Shown piece by piece: positions 51,326-62,776 of a stretch of DNA of 64,000 nt. Each line of letters starts with the position of its first letter. The first letter of the stretch is position 1. Position numbers and translations under genes: made by a program. Origin of the DNA: Lachnospiraceae bacterium (GTDB taxonomy: Bacteria; Bacillota; Clostridia; Lachnospirales; Lachnospiraceae); the NCBI GenBank assembly GCA_022483465.1, contig JAKVNF010000002.1:310001-374000 (forward strand), written 5' to 3'. Below the pieces are notes generated by a model. The model worked only from the letters and a program-made list of their open reading frames with translations, had not been told where the DNA came from and ran no database searches.

Positions 51326-52696
51326 ATGCTGACCTATGTACTGGCTGCAGACGGCTCACCGCTGATGCCGACCTACAACATCAAAAAGGTGAGACAGATG
51401 CTCAAAGGCGGCAGGGCAATCATTGCAGGCCACAAGCCGGGATTTACAATCCGGCTGACCTACGCTCTGCCGGATCAGAAAACGCCGCATACGCAGAAGG
51501 TCGAACTCTGCGAGGATACCGGCTATCAGCATATCGGGGTCTCCGTAAAGAGCACAAAGCATGAGTTTGTCCATCTGCAGGTCGATACACTTGCAGATGA
51601 GAAGCAGCATCACGATGCACAGAGACGGTACCGCCGCACAAGACGAAACCGTCTCCGGTATCGTGAAGCGAGGTTCGACAACCGCACACACTCCAAGAAG
51701 CCCGGATGGCTTGCACCCTCACTTCAGCATAAAGCGGATATCCATGTGCGTCTTGTATCCACGTTCCAAAAGGTACTGCCGATTCGTGATGTATACCTTG
51801 AAGTGGGGACATTCGATACACAGGTTCTCGAGGCAAAGGAAAAGGGCCTGCCAATTCCGGAAGGATCAGACTATCAGCATGGAGTCCGTTACAGCATTGC
51901 TACGCTTCGTGAAGCGGTATTTTATCGTGACGGCTACAAATGCCAATGCTGCGGTAAGGGGATCGAAGATGGACGGATTCTGCGTGTGCACCATGTTGGT
52001 TACTGGAAAACACCCTCCGATCATACAGACCGGTTGGGCAACCTGATTACGGTCTGCACGAAATGCCATACGGCGGCAAACCACAAAAAAAGTGGCAAAC
52101 TATATGGCTGGAAGCCGAAGATGAAACCTCTGACTGGCGCAGCGTTTATGAACACCGTGCGGTGGAAAATTGTGCAGGCTGTCAAAGACTTGGATTCCAG
52201 TCTGACTGTGCATACCACGTATGGAGCATATACAAAGCTGTCACGTCGGGATCACTCCCTTGCCAAGACGCATGCAAATGATGCCTATTGTATGGGAGCG
52301 TTTCAGCCGGGGCACAGAGCGGCGGAACAGCTTCTGAAAAAGAAACGCCGTAATCATCGTGTGTTGTCCAAATTCTACGACGCGAAGTATATTGATATCG
52401 GGGATGGTGTCAAAAAGTCCGGATCAGATCTGTCCTGTGGCAGAACAAACCGTTCAGAGCCTCGAAATGGGAAAAAGAACTTTCGGATCTTTCGTGGCAA
52501 AAAGGTAAGCAAAGGACGTATCGCCGTTCGAAAGCAGCGATATCCGATTCAGCCGGGAACACAGGTAATGTATAAAAAGCATACCTATGTTGCAGTTGGA
52601 ACACACAACAACGGCACAGCAGTTGTACTGAATTCAGGCAAAAGCGTATCTGTCAGTAAGCTACGGATATTGCATCATGCCGGAGCTTTTATTTGA
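51326..52696 (+). CDS. iscB: RNA-guided endonuclease IscB
   Basis: A 456-residue ancestor-type relative of Cas9. The N-terminal PLMP domain is visible (DGSPLMPTYNIKKVRQML). The RuvC-I Asp64 is in CEDTGYQHIGVS. An Arg-rich bridge helix spans residues 99-120 (RRYRRTRRNRLRYREARF). The RuvC-II Glu159 is in VYLEVG. The HNH domain (about 196-260) has CQCCGK, the His pair in RVHHVGYW and CTKCHTAANH. RuvC-III is KTHANDAYCMG (His316, Asp319). A C-terminal beta-rich domain follows. All nuclease residues appear intact. ATG 51326 follows AAGGAGG. Confidence 0.93.
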   Translation: MLTYVLAADGSPLMPTYNIKKVRQMLKGGRAIIAGHKPGFTIRLTYALPDQKTPHTQKVELCEDTGYQHIGVSVKSTKHEFVHLQVDTLADEKQHHDAQRRYRRTRRNRLRYREARFDNRTHSKKPGWLAPSLQHKADIHVRLVSTFQKVLPIRDVYLEVGTFDTQVLEAKEKGLPIPEGSDYQHGVRYSIATLREAVFYRDGYKCQCCGKGIEDGRILRVHHVGYWKTPSDHTDRLGNLITVCTKCHTAANHKKSGKLYGWKPKMKPLTGAAFMNTVRWKIVQAVKDLDSSLTVHTTYGAYTKLSRRDHSLAKTHANDAYCMGAFQPGHRAAEQLLKKKRRNHRVLSKFYDAKYIDIGDGVKKSGSDLSCGRTNRSEPRNGKKNFRIFRGKKVSKGRIAVRKQRYPIQPGTQVMYKKHTYVAVGTHNNGTAVVLNSGKSVSVSKLRILHHAGAFI

Positions 52697-52716
52697 GAAA
52701 GGGGGACGGCGCTCCT

Positions 52717-52736
52717 CCCCGCTGCAAGCGGCGGGG
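52717..52736 (+). repeat. right-end hairpin of the IscB element
   Basis: CCCCGCTGC/GCGGCGGGG, a nine-base-pair stem (one G-T) with an AA loop, 20 bases after the iscB stop and 19 bases before the pepT ATG. Confidence 0.85.
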
Positions 52737-52755
52737 TTTCCGCGCCTGTATTATT

Positions 52756-54072
52756 ATGAAACTTCATTTTGAACCCAAGGCGATGACCGAGCGCTTTGTC
52801 CGCTATGCCGCCATCTATACCCAGTCCAGGGAGGGTGTCCCGGACACCCCCAGCACCCCCTGCCAGCGGGATCTCGCAAAGGTCCTCACGAAAGAACTGC
52901 AGGAGATGGGCGCAAAGGACGTCGCCTTCGATGAGGACAAGTGCTACGTCTACGCGGAAATCCCCGGGAATCTCCCGAAGCAGAAGTGCGACCCCGCGGC
53001 CGTAAAGTCCCTCCCCGATGCCGCAAAGAAGCGCCGGGAGAACACCGCGCCGATTCTGGGTCTTATGGCCCACATGGACACAAGCTGCGCGGTGGATGCC
53101 AGGGAGATTCATCCCCGCGTCATCGAAAACTACGACGGCTCTGTCATCCGTCTCAATGAGAAGTACGTACTGGACCCCGCCGAGTACCCGGATCTTGCCG
53201 CGCGCAAGGGGCAGACCCTGATTGTCACCGACGGGACCTCCGTCCTTGGCGGCGATGACAAGGCGGGCGTCACCGCCATCATGGAGGCCGCTGCCTTCTT
53301 CCTCTCCCACAAGGAGATCGCCCATCCCACGATCCGCATCGCCTTCACCCCGGACGAGGAGGTGGGGAACGGCACCCTGAACCTTGACTATGACCGCTTT
53401 GCCTGCGACTACGCCTACACGGTGGACGGAGGCGGCGAGGGAGAGCTCGAGTACGAGAACTTCAACGCGGCTTCCTGCGATGTCCACGTGACCGGCCTCT
53501 CGACCCACCCGGGTTCTGCCTGCGGGAAGATGAAAAACGCGCTGCTTGTCGCAAACGAGTTCATCAGCCTCCTGCCCGCCCTGGAGACCCCCTATTACAC
53601 GAAAGACCACGAGGGCTTCTTCCATGTGGAGGAGCTCCACGGCACCTGCGACAGCGCTGACCTTGCCATCATCATCCGGGACCATGACGCCAAGCGCTTT
53701 GCGGAGCGCAAGGAGACTGCCGAGAAGATCGGGAAGGTGTTAAATGACCGGTACGGCGCCGGCACTGTGGATGTCAAAGTCCGCGACTCCTACTACAACA
53801 TGCTCTCCAAGATTGAACCCCACATGCACCTTGTGGAGAATGCGAAGAAGGCGATGGAGGAGATCGGCGTTGCGCCGAAGATCCAGCCGATCCGGGGCGG
53901 CACCGACGGGTGCGTCATCAGCTTCCGGGGCATTCCCTGCCCGAACCTCTTTACCGGTGCCCACAACTACCACAGCCGCTACGAGTACGTGAGCGGGCAG
54001 GAGCTTGCGCTCTCTGCCGAGACGCTGATCAGGATAATGAACAAATATGCAGAATACGACATTGACCGCTGA
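52756..54072 (+). CDS. pepT: peptidase T (tripeptide aminopeptidase, M20 family)
   Basis: Zinc-dependent cytosolic aminopeptidase releasing N-terminal residues from tripeptides. Metal and catalytic motifs are GLMAHMDTSCAV, LGGDDKAGVTAIMEAA, FTPDEEVGNG and RGGTDGCVIS. A His near HNYHSRYEYV completes the site. Length (438 residues) is slightly above usual. The ATG at 52756 has no ribosome binding site because the iscB element ends just before it. An ATG at 52783 is weak too. A TTG at 52693, overlapping the iscB stop, has GGAG seven bases upstream and would add 21 residues encoded by the element end. The start is unresolved. Confidence 0.92.
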   Translation: MKLHFEPKAMTERFVRYAAIYTQSREGVPDTPSTPCQRDLAKVLTKELQEMGAKDVAFDEDKCYVYAEIPGNLPKQKCDPAAVKSLPDAAKKRRENTAPILGLMAHMDTSCAVDAREIHPRVIENYDGSVIRLNEKYVLDPAEYPDLAARKGQTLIVTDGTSVLGGDDKAGVTAIMEAAAFFLSHKEIAHPTIRIAFTPDEEVGNGTLNLDYDRFACDYAYTVDGGGEGELEYENFNAASCDVHVTGLSTHPGSACGKMKNALLVANEFISLLPALETPYYTKDHEGFFHVEELHGTCDSADLAIIIRDHDAKRFAERKETAEKIGKVLNDRYGAGTVDVKVRDSYYNMLSKIEPHMHLVENAKKAMEEIGVAPKIQPIRGGTDGCVISFRGIPCPNLFTGAHNYHSRYEYVSGQELALSAETLIRIMNKYAEYDIDR

Positions 54073-55570
54073 AACCATCATTGCAAACGCAAGGCGCCAC
54101 GCCTCCGAGGAGGACGCGAAGGCGCTTTCAAACGACGAGGAACTCCGCCGCCAGGAGGCGTTTTTGGACCTTGCGAAAGACCAGACAAGACAGCTCGCAG
54201 AGCTCCTTGGCCGCACCCCCACCTACTGCGTGGTGAACTTTGGCTGCCAGATGAACGCCAAGGACGCGGAGAAGCTCTGCGGCGTCCTGAAAGAAGCGGG
54301 ATACGAGGAGAGCGACCGGGAGGATGCGGACTTTGTGGTCTACAACACCTGCACGGTGCGGGACAACGCGGACCAGCACTTCTACGGGCGCCTCGGCCGG
54401 GCAGCTCACTTTCGCAAGAGCCATCCCTACATGAAAATCGCGGTCTGCGGCTGCATGATGCAGGAGCCCGCCTGTGTGGAGAAGGTCAAGAAGAGCTACC
54501 CCTACGTGAACCTCGTCTTCGGCACCCACAACCTGTTCCGGTTCCCGGAGTACCTGGCAGACGTCTATGAGAACCAAAACGGCGACTTTGACCCCCGGGG
54601 GAGAAAGCTCTACGTCGTCTGGAAGGACACGAAGGAGATCGTGGAGGACCTCCCGGCGGAGCGCAAATACCCCTATAAGTCCGGCATCAACATCATGTTT
54701 GGCTGTGACAACTTCTGCACCTACTGCATCGTCCCCTACGTGCGGGGCAGGGAGCGCTCGAGAAAGCCCACCGACATCATCCGGGAGGTGGAAAGACTCG
54801 TCGCAGACGGCGTCGTGGAGGTCATGCTCCTTGGGCAGAACGTCAACTCCTACGGACATGACCTGACACCAGAGGTGAGCTTTGCGGAGCTTCTTGCCGC
54901 GGTTGCCGAGGTGCCGGGCGTCAAGCGGGTGCGCTGGATGACCCCCCACCCCAAGGACATGGGGGAGGATGTGATCCAGGTGATCGCCTCCCATCCCAAC
55001 ATCGCCCGCCACATCCACCTGCCGCTCCAGTCGGGCTCGACGAAGATCCTAAAGCGGATGAACCGGCGCTACACCAAGGAGCAGTACCTGGACCTTGCCA
55101 TGAGGATTCGGGAGGAGCTCCCCGACTGCGCGATCACGACGGACCTCATCGCGGGCTTTCCCGGGGAGACGCCAGAGGACGTGGACGAGACCCTGGACGT
55201 CATCAACACCGTCCACTTTGACAACGCCTACACCTTCATCTACTCCAAGCGCACCGGGACCCCGGCGGCGAAGATGGAGCAGGTGCCGGAGGATCAGGTC
55301 AAGGCGGGCTTTGACCGGGTCCTTGCCGCGGTGCAGGAAAACGCCAGGGAGCGGACTGCCCTCCTTGCGGGATCGGTGCAGACTGCCCTCTGCGAGGAGA
55401 TGAATCCCCAGGAGCCGGGCTATGTGACCCTTCGCCTCTCCAACAACACGCTGGTCCATGTGCCGGGCGATGCCTCCATGATCGGGCGCTTTTACGACGT
55501 GCGCCTGGACACCTGCCGGGGCTTCTACTACTTCGGCACCGTGTGCGGGGAGAACAAGCGGGGATATTGA
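54047..55570 (+). CDS. miaB: tRNA-2-methylthio-N6-dimethylallyladenosine synthase
   Basis: Radical SAM enzyme adding the methylthio group to i6A37 in tRNA. Auxiliary-cluster cysteines lie in VNFGCQMNAKDAE, YNTCTVRDNA and VCGCMMQEP. The radical SAM CxxxCxxC is in GCDNFCTYCIVPYVRGRERS, and a C-terminal TRAM domain is present. It has an N-terminal extension of about 60 residues before the first domain. The start overlaps pepT by 26 bases. miaA, which makes the substrate i6A, lies in the same cluster at 60.3 kb. Confidence 0.95.
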   Translation: MQNTTLTAETIIANARRHASEEDAKALSNDEELRRQEAFLDLAKDQTRQLAELLGRTPTYCVVNFGCQMNAKDAEKLCGVLKEAGYEESDREDADFVVYNTCTVRDNADQHFYGRLGRAAHFRKSHPYMKIAVCGCMMQEPACVEKVKKSYPYVNLVFGTHNLFRFPEYLADVYENQNGDFDPRGRKLYVVWKDTKEIVEDLPAERKYPYKSGINIMFGCDNFCTYCIVPYVRGRERSRKPTDIIREVERLVADGVVEVMLLGQNVNSYGHDLTPEVSFAELLAAVAEVPGVKRVRWMTPHPKDMGEDVIQVIASHPNIARHIHLPLQSGSTKILKRMNRRYTKEQYLDLAMRIREELPDCAITTDLIAGFPGETPEDVDETLDVINTVHFDNAYTFIYSKRTGTPAAKMEQVPEDQVKAGFDRVLAAVQENARERTALLAGSVQTALCEEMNPQEPGYVTLRLSNNTLVHVPGDASMIGRFYDVRLDTCRGFYYFGTVCGENKRGY

Positions 55571-55588
55571 AGAAAGGATTGTGTTCGC

Positions 55589-58297
<2,709 letters not shown>

Positions 58298-58300
58298 CTT

Positions 58301-60343
58301 ATGGCTGAAATTCATGTGCTGGACTCTGACACGATCAACCGCATCGCCGCGGGCGAGGTGGTGGAGCGCCCCGTCAACGTGGTCAAGGAGTTGGCGGAGA
58401 ACGCCATCGACGCCGGGGCCTCGGCGATCACCATCGAGATCAAAAACGGCGGCATCGACCTGGTGCGGGTCACGGACAACGGCTGCGGCATCGAGCCGGA
58501 CCAGATCACCAAGGCCTTCCGCCGGCATGCAACCTCGAAGATCACCAGCGATGCGGATCTTGCGAGCCTTGTGACCCTGGGCTTTCGCGGCGAGGCGCTC
58601 TCCTCGATCGCCTCGGTCTCGGAGGTCGAGATGATCACGAAGACCAAAGACGAGATCACCGGGATCCGGGCGCGGAACCACGCCCCGGCAGCCGGTGCCC
58701 CCGCCTCCGACGAGATCCCGCTGGACATCACTGAGGTGGGCGCCCCGGACGGCACCACCGTGATCGTGCGGGACCTCTTCTACAACGTGCCCGTGCGCAA
58801 GAAGTTCTTAAAGAGCCCCCAGACCGAGGGCGGGTACATCACGGACCTGGTGGAGCACCTCGCCCTGTCCCACCCGGAGATCTCCTTCCACTACCGGATG
58901 AACAACACGGAGAAGCTCCACACCACCGGAAACGGGGAGGAGAAGGAGCTGATCTACCGCATCTACGGGCGGGACATGGCAAACTCCGTGATCCCCGTCA
59001 ACGTCTCCAACGAGAAGGGACTGCTGACCGGGTACCTGGGCCGCCCCGAGTTCTCGAGAAGTTCAAGAAACTTTGAAATCTTCTTTGTCAACGGGCGAAT
59101 CCTGCACTCGGACGTCCTCGCCAAGTCCCTGGAGGAGGGGTACGGCACGGACCTCATGCAGCACCGCTTCCCCTTTGCGATCCTGCACCTGACCCTTCCC
59201 CCGGAGGACATCGACGTCAACGTGCACCCCGCCAAGATGGAGGTGCGCTTTGCCCATCCCGAGGAGGTCTATGCCTTCATCAAGGAGGGCGTCCATGGGA
59301 GCCTTCACCGGGTGGACCTGATCCCGAAGGAGACCTTCCTGACGGAGGGAGAGCGCAAAGAAGAACAGAAGAAGGAGGAGGCCGAGCGAAAGGCCGCCGA
59401 GAAGGCACAGCCCCACACCGAGCAGTTCGAGGCAAGGGCCATGGAGCGGGAGGGCACCCCGGTGCCGGCGCCCCACAAGAGCCCCTTCCCGAAGCAGATC
59501 CGGGTCCTGGACGAGGTGCTGGGAGAGAAAAAGGAGAGCGCTGCGGCAGAGCCTGCTGCTGTCTTCTCCTTTGTGGACACCAGGGAAGAGGAGACCGCCA
59601 ATCCGTCCCAGCTTCCCCCGAAAAAAGAGGAGGAAGCGCAAAACGAGCCCGCCGGCACCTATGCCCAGGCAAGCCTCTTTGCCAAGGAGGCGCCTGCTGC
59701 AAAAGACCAAAACAAAGCGGAACCCGTCCCGGCGCGGCAGTTCACGAAGGAGCAGTTCAAGGACTACCGGATCGTGGGCCAGGTGTTTCAGACCTACTGG
59801 ATTGTCGAGCGGGGCGAGGAGCTTCTTCTCATCGACCAGCACGCGGCCCACGAGAAGGTCAACTTCGAGCGGCTGATGAAGCGGCTCGAAAAAGAGCAGA
59901 GTGAGAGCGCGCCCTCCCAGCTCCTTGCCCCGCCGATCGTCGTGAACCTGACCGGCAAGGAGGAGGGGGCGCTGCAGAAGTACCAGGACGCCTTTACCAA
60001 GATGGGATATGAGATCGAAGGCTTTGGCGACGGCTCCTACGCGATCCGGGCGGTGCCCTTGGAGCTCTATGCCAACGAACCGGCGGCCCTTCTCCGGGAG
60101 GTTCTCGACGAGATCCTCGGGGAGAAGCTCTCCGGGACCCCGGCGGCGATCCTCTACAAGATCGCCTCGATGAGCTGCAAGGCGGCGGTGAAGGGAAACC
60201 AGACCCTCTCGATGCACGAGGCGGAGGGGCTCATTGGCGAGCTCCTCTCCCTGGACAATCCCTACCACTGCCCCCACGGACGCCCCACGATGATCCTCCT
60301 GTCGAAGCAGGACCTGGAGAAGAAGTTCAAGAGGATCGTGTGA
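58301..60343 (+). CDS. mutL: DNA mismatch repair protein MutL
   Basis: GHKL ATPase coordinating mismatch repair. ATP-binding motifs are VVKELAENAIDAGA, DNGCGIEPDQ and TLGFRGEALSSI. The C-terminal endonuclease motif DQHAAHEKVNFE (from residue 512) fits the DQHA-x2-E-x4-E pattern, so this is the nicking MutL used where MutH is absent. The linker (about 345-490) is Lys/Glu/Ala-rich and low in complexity. Length is 680 residues. Its stop overlaps the miaA start (TGATG). Confidence 0.97.
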   Translation: MAEIHVLDSDTINRIAAGEVVERPVNVVKELAENAIDAGASAITIEIKNGGIDLVRVTDNGCGIEPDQITKAFRRHATSKITSDADLASLVTLGFRGEALSSIASVSEVEMITKTKDEITGIRARNHAPAAGAPASDEIPLDITEVGAPDGTTVIVRDLFYNVPVRKKFLKSPQTEGGYITDLVEHLALSHPEISFHYRMNNTEKLHTTGNGEEKELIYRIYGRDMANSVIPVNVSNEKGLLTGYLGRPEFSRSSRNFEIFFVNGRILHSDVLAKSLEEGYGTDLMQHRFPFAILHLTLPPEDIDVNVHPAKMEVRFAHPEEVYAFIKEGVHGSLHRVDLIPKETFLTEGERKEEQKKEEAERKAAEKAQPHTEQFEARAMEREGTPVPAPHKSPFPKQIRVLDEVLGEKKESAAAEPAAVFSFVDTREEETANPSQLPPKKEEEAQNEPAGTYAQASLFAKEAPAAKDQNKAEPVPARQFTKEQFKDYRIVGQVFQTYWIVERGEELLLIDQHAAHEKVNFERLMKRLEKEQSESAPSQLLAPPIVVNLTGKEEGALQKYQDAFTKMGYEIEGFGDGSYAIRAVPLELYANEPAALLREVLDEILGEKLSGTPAAILYKIASMSCKAAVKGNQTLSMHEAEGLIGELLSLDNPYHCPHGRPTMILLSKQDLEKKFKRIV

Positions 60344-61296
60344 TGGAAGACAACAGGCACCCGCTCATCATCCTGGCGGGCCCCACCGCGGTGGGAAAGA
60401 CCGCGGCCTCGGTGGCACTGGCAAAGCAGTTTTCCGGCAGCATCGTCTCCGCGGACTCGGTGCAGGTCTATCAGTACCTGGATATTGGAAGCGCCAAGGT
60501 GACGAAAGAGGAGATGCAGGGCATCCCCCACTACCTCATCGACTGCATTGACCCGAAGGAGGAGTGGAATGTCTTTCGCTTCCAGAAGGAGGCAAAGGCC
60601 GCGATCCGAGAGATCGAAGAAGCGGGGCGCCTTCCCTTTCTCGTCGGGGGGACCGGGTTCTACATCCAGTCCGTCCTCTACGACATCGACTTCACCAGCG
60701 AGGACACGGACAAGTCGGTCCGGGCGCGCTGGCAGGCGTATGCACAGGAAAAGGGAGATGCGGCGCTCTGGGAGGCCCTGCGCCTTGTGGACCCCGCCTC
60801 CGCCGCGTCCATCGACCCCCACAATGAAAAGCGCCTGATCCGGGCGCTGGAGTACTACGAGTCCACCGGGGAGCGGATCTCGGACCACAACCAAAAGGAG
60901 CGGGAAAAGCCCGCGGCCTACGACGCCCTCTTTTTCGTCCTCACGATGCGGGACCGGGCGGCCCTCTACGAGCGGATTGAAAAGCGGGTGGACAAAATGA
61001 TGGAAGAGGGCCTTTTGGAGGAGGTGAAGCGCCTCCGGGACCTTGGCCTTACCAAAACGGACCTCTCCATGCAGGCCCTCGGCTACCGGCAGCTTCTGTC
61101 CTACCTGGAGGGGGACTGCACCCTGGAGGAAGCCGTGCAGGAGATCAAGACCCAGACACGGCACTTTGCAAAGCGCCAGCTCACCTGGTTTCGGCGGGAA
61201 CGGAACGTCACCTGGGTGTACGCGGACGACTATCCCAACCGGGAAGATCTGGTGGAAGCCCTTGCGGCCGCGGTGCGATCGCATTATCATCTCTAA
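60343..61296 (+). CDS. miaA: tRNA dimethylallyltransferase
   Basis: Transfers the dimethylallyl group to A37 of tRNAs reading UNN codons. The P-loop GPTAVGKT is near residues 11-18, followed by SADSVQVYQYLDIGSAK and HYLIDCIDP, with the C-terminal RQLTWFRRERNVTWV typical. Length is 317 residues. The ATG at 60343 overlaps the mutL stop (TGATG); a GTG at 60340 is less likely. Its product is the substrate of MiaB encoded upstream. Confidence 0.96.
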   Translation: MEDNRHPLIILAGPTAVGKTAASVALAKQFSGSIVSADSVQVYQYLDIGSAKVTKEEMQGIPHYLIDCIDPKEEWNVFRFQKEAKAAIREIEEAGRLPFLVGGTGFYIQSVLYDIDFTSEDTDKSVRARWQAYAQEKGDAALWEALRLVDPASAASIDPHNEKRLIRALEYYESTGERISDHNQKEREKPAAYDALFFVLTMRDRAALYERIEKRVDKMMEEGLLEEVKRLRDLGLTKTDLSMQALGYRQLLSYLEGDCTLEEAVQEIKTQTRHFAKRQLTWFRRERNVTWVYADDYPNREDLVEALAAAVRSHYHL

Positions 61297-61327
61297 AAAT
61301 CGAACAAGAAAGAAGAATAAAGGAAAA

Positions 61328-62674
61328 ATGGAAGAACAGACAACATGGGCAGCATATCGGGCACTGGGGATCTCCGACGAGGTCCTCGACTTTGCAGAGC
61401 CGATTTTGGACGGGCTCTCGGAGCGCTTTGCCAGGATCGATGCGATCGCGGAGTGCTGCCAGCTGCGCGTCATCAAGGCGATGCAGGATGCCCACATCGG
61501 GGAGGCAAACCTCTCCGGCACCACGGGCTACGGATACGATGACATCGGGCGGGAGGGCCTCGAGCAGGTCTACGCCAACTATTTCCACACGGAGGACGCC
61601 CTGGTGCGCCCGCAGATCACCTGCGGCACCCACGCTCTGGCGACCGCCCTGTTCGGGAACCTGCGAAGCGGCCAGATTCTCCTCTCGGTGGCGGGAAGGC
61701 CCTATGACACTCTGGAGGAGGTCATCGGCATCCGCCCCTCCAGAGGGTCCCTGGCAGAGTACAACATCGGCTACCAGCAGATCGACCTTCTGCCGGATGA
61801 CTCCTTTGACCTCGACAAGATCCGGGAGGTCTTAACTTCCGACACCGAGCACAAGATCCACCTCGTCACCATCCAGCGCTCCAAGGGCTACCAGGCGCGC
61901 CGTACCTTCTCTGTGGACCAGATCGGGGACTGCATCCGGTTCATGAAGGCCATCCGCCCCGACTGCATCTACATGGTGGACAACTGCTACGGCGAGTTCA
62001 CCGAGGAGAAGGAGCCCTCGGATGTGGGTGCCGATATGGTGGTGGGTTCCCTCATCAAGAACCCGGGCGGCGGCCTTGCCCCCTGCGGCGGGTACGTTGT
62101 GGGGACCAAAGAGTGCGTTGCCAACGCCGCGATACGCCTGACGAGCCCCGGCCTTGGGAAGGAGGTCGGCGCAAGCCTCTCCGTCCTGCCCCGGCTCTAC
62201 CAGGGCTTTTTCCTCGGACCCACGGTGACCGCCGCGGCGGAAAAGGGCGCGGTCTTTGCGGCCTGCTGCTATGAGGCCCTGGGCTTTGACGTTGTCCCGA
62301 AGGGATCCGAGATCCGTCACGACATCATCCAGGCCATCACGTTCCACCACAAGGAGGGCGTCATCGCCTTCTGTCAGGGCATTCAGGCGGCCTCCCCGGT
62401 GGACTCTTACGTTGCCTGCGAGCCCGCCCCGATGCCGGGCTACGACTCCGACGTCATCATGGCGGCGGGCGCCTTCGTCTCCGGCAGCTCCATCGAGCTC
62501 TCCGCAGACGGCCCCATCCGGGAGCCCTACACGGTCTACTTCCAGGGGGGTCTGACCTGGCCCCACGCAAAATTCGGCATTCTGAAAACCCTGCAGAACA
62601 TGCATGAGCGGGGTCTCGCGACGTTTCCCGCCGGCGATAGTACTTGCAGGCAGGGTACAAACTCCTTAAAATAA
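61328..62674 (+). CDS. PLP-dependent YnbB-like protein (methionine gamma-lyase family)
   Basis: A 448-residue fold-type I PLP enzyme of the COG4100 group, often annotated as methionine gamma-lyase or aluminium resistance protein. The predicted Schiff-base Lys244 lies in GSLIKNPGGGLAPCGGYVVG, with VDNCYGEFTE (PLP-binding Asp) before it. The exact reaction is not established for most members. The start at 61328 has AAAGGAAA upstream. It ends the miaB-mutS-mutL-miaA run, an arrangement frequent in Clostridia, and is followed by a terminator. Confidence 0.87.
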   Translation: MEEQTTWAAYRALGISDEVLDFAEPILDGLSERFARIDAIAECCQLRVIKAMQDAHIGEANLSGTTGYGYDDIGREGLEQVYANYFHTEDALVRPQITCGTHALATALFGNLRSGQILLSVAGRPYDTLEEVIGIRPSRGSLAEYNIGYQQIDLLPDDSFDLDKIREVLTSDTEHKIHLVTIQRSKGYQARRTFSVDQIGDCIRFMKAIRPDCIYMVDNCYGEFTEEKEPSDVGADMVVGSLIKNPGGGLAPCGGYVVGTKECVANAAIRLTSPGLGKEVGASLSVLPRLYQGFFLGPTVTAAAEKGAVFAACCYEALGFDVVPKGSEIRHDIIQAITFHHKEGVIAFCQGIQAASPVDSYVACEPAPMPGYDSDVIMAAGAFVSGSSIELSADGPIREPYTVYFQGGLTWPHAKFGILKTLQNMHERGLATFPAGDSTCRQGTNSLK

Positions 62675-62734
62675 GTTCGACCGCCCGGGGGAGGGAACAC
62701 CTTTCGTCGGGGCCAAACCGTAACCATTCAGGCT

Positions 62735-62761
62735 GCCCCCTGAGAAGGGGGCGCTTTTTTT
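62735..62761 (+). terminator. intrinsic terminator after the YnbB-like gene
   Basis: GCCCCC-TGAGAA-GGGGGC, GC and a run of seven T. The 60 bases between the gene and this hairpin are GC-rich with no recognised regulatory RNA. Confidence 0.85.
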
Positions 62762-62776
62762 CAGACAGGAATCACT

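Larger units (their letters stand above)
50879..52745 (+). mobile_element. IS200/IS605-type element carrying iscB (no transposase gene)
   Basis: Two matching end hairpins bound a unit with one protein gene. The left end is CCCCACGGC-AA-GCCGTGGGG (50890-50909). The right end is CCCCGCTGC-AA-GCGGCGGGG (52717-52736). Both have nine-base-pair stems and AA loops, as at subterminal palindromes of IS200/IS605 elements. No TnpA gene is present, so movement would need a TnpA from elsewhere. Exact ends cannot be fixed because this group makes no target duplications. GC content is lower than in neighbours. It sits between the nuclease-like gene and pepT. Confidence 0.82.

Noticed and set aside
62675-62761. 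Riboswitch before mreB
   Set aside because: The GC-rich stretch ends in a terminator but shows no recognised aptamer core, and its position is equally explained as the 3' end of the YnbB-like transcript.
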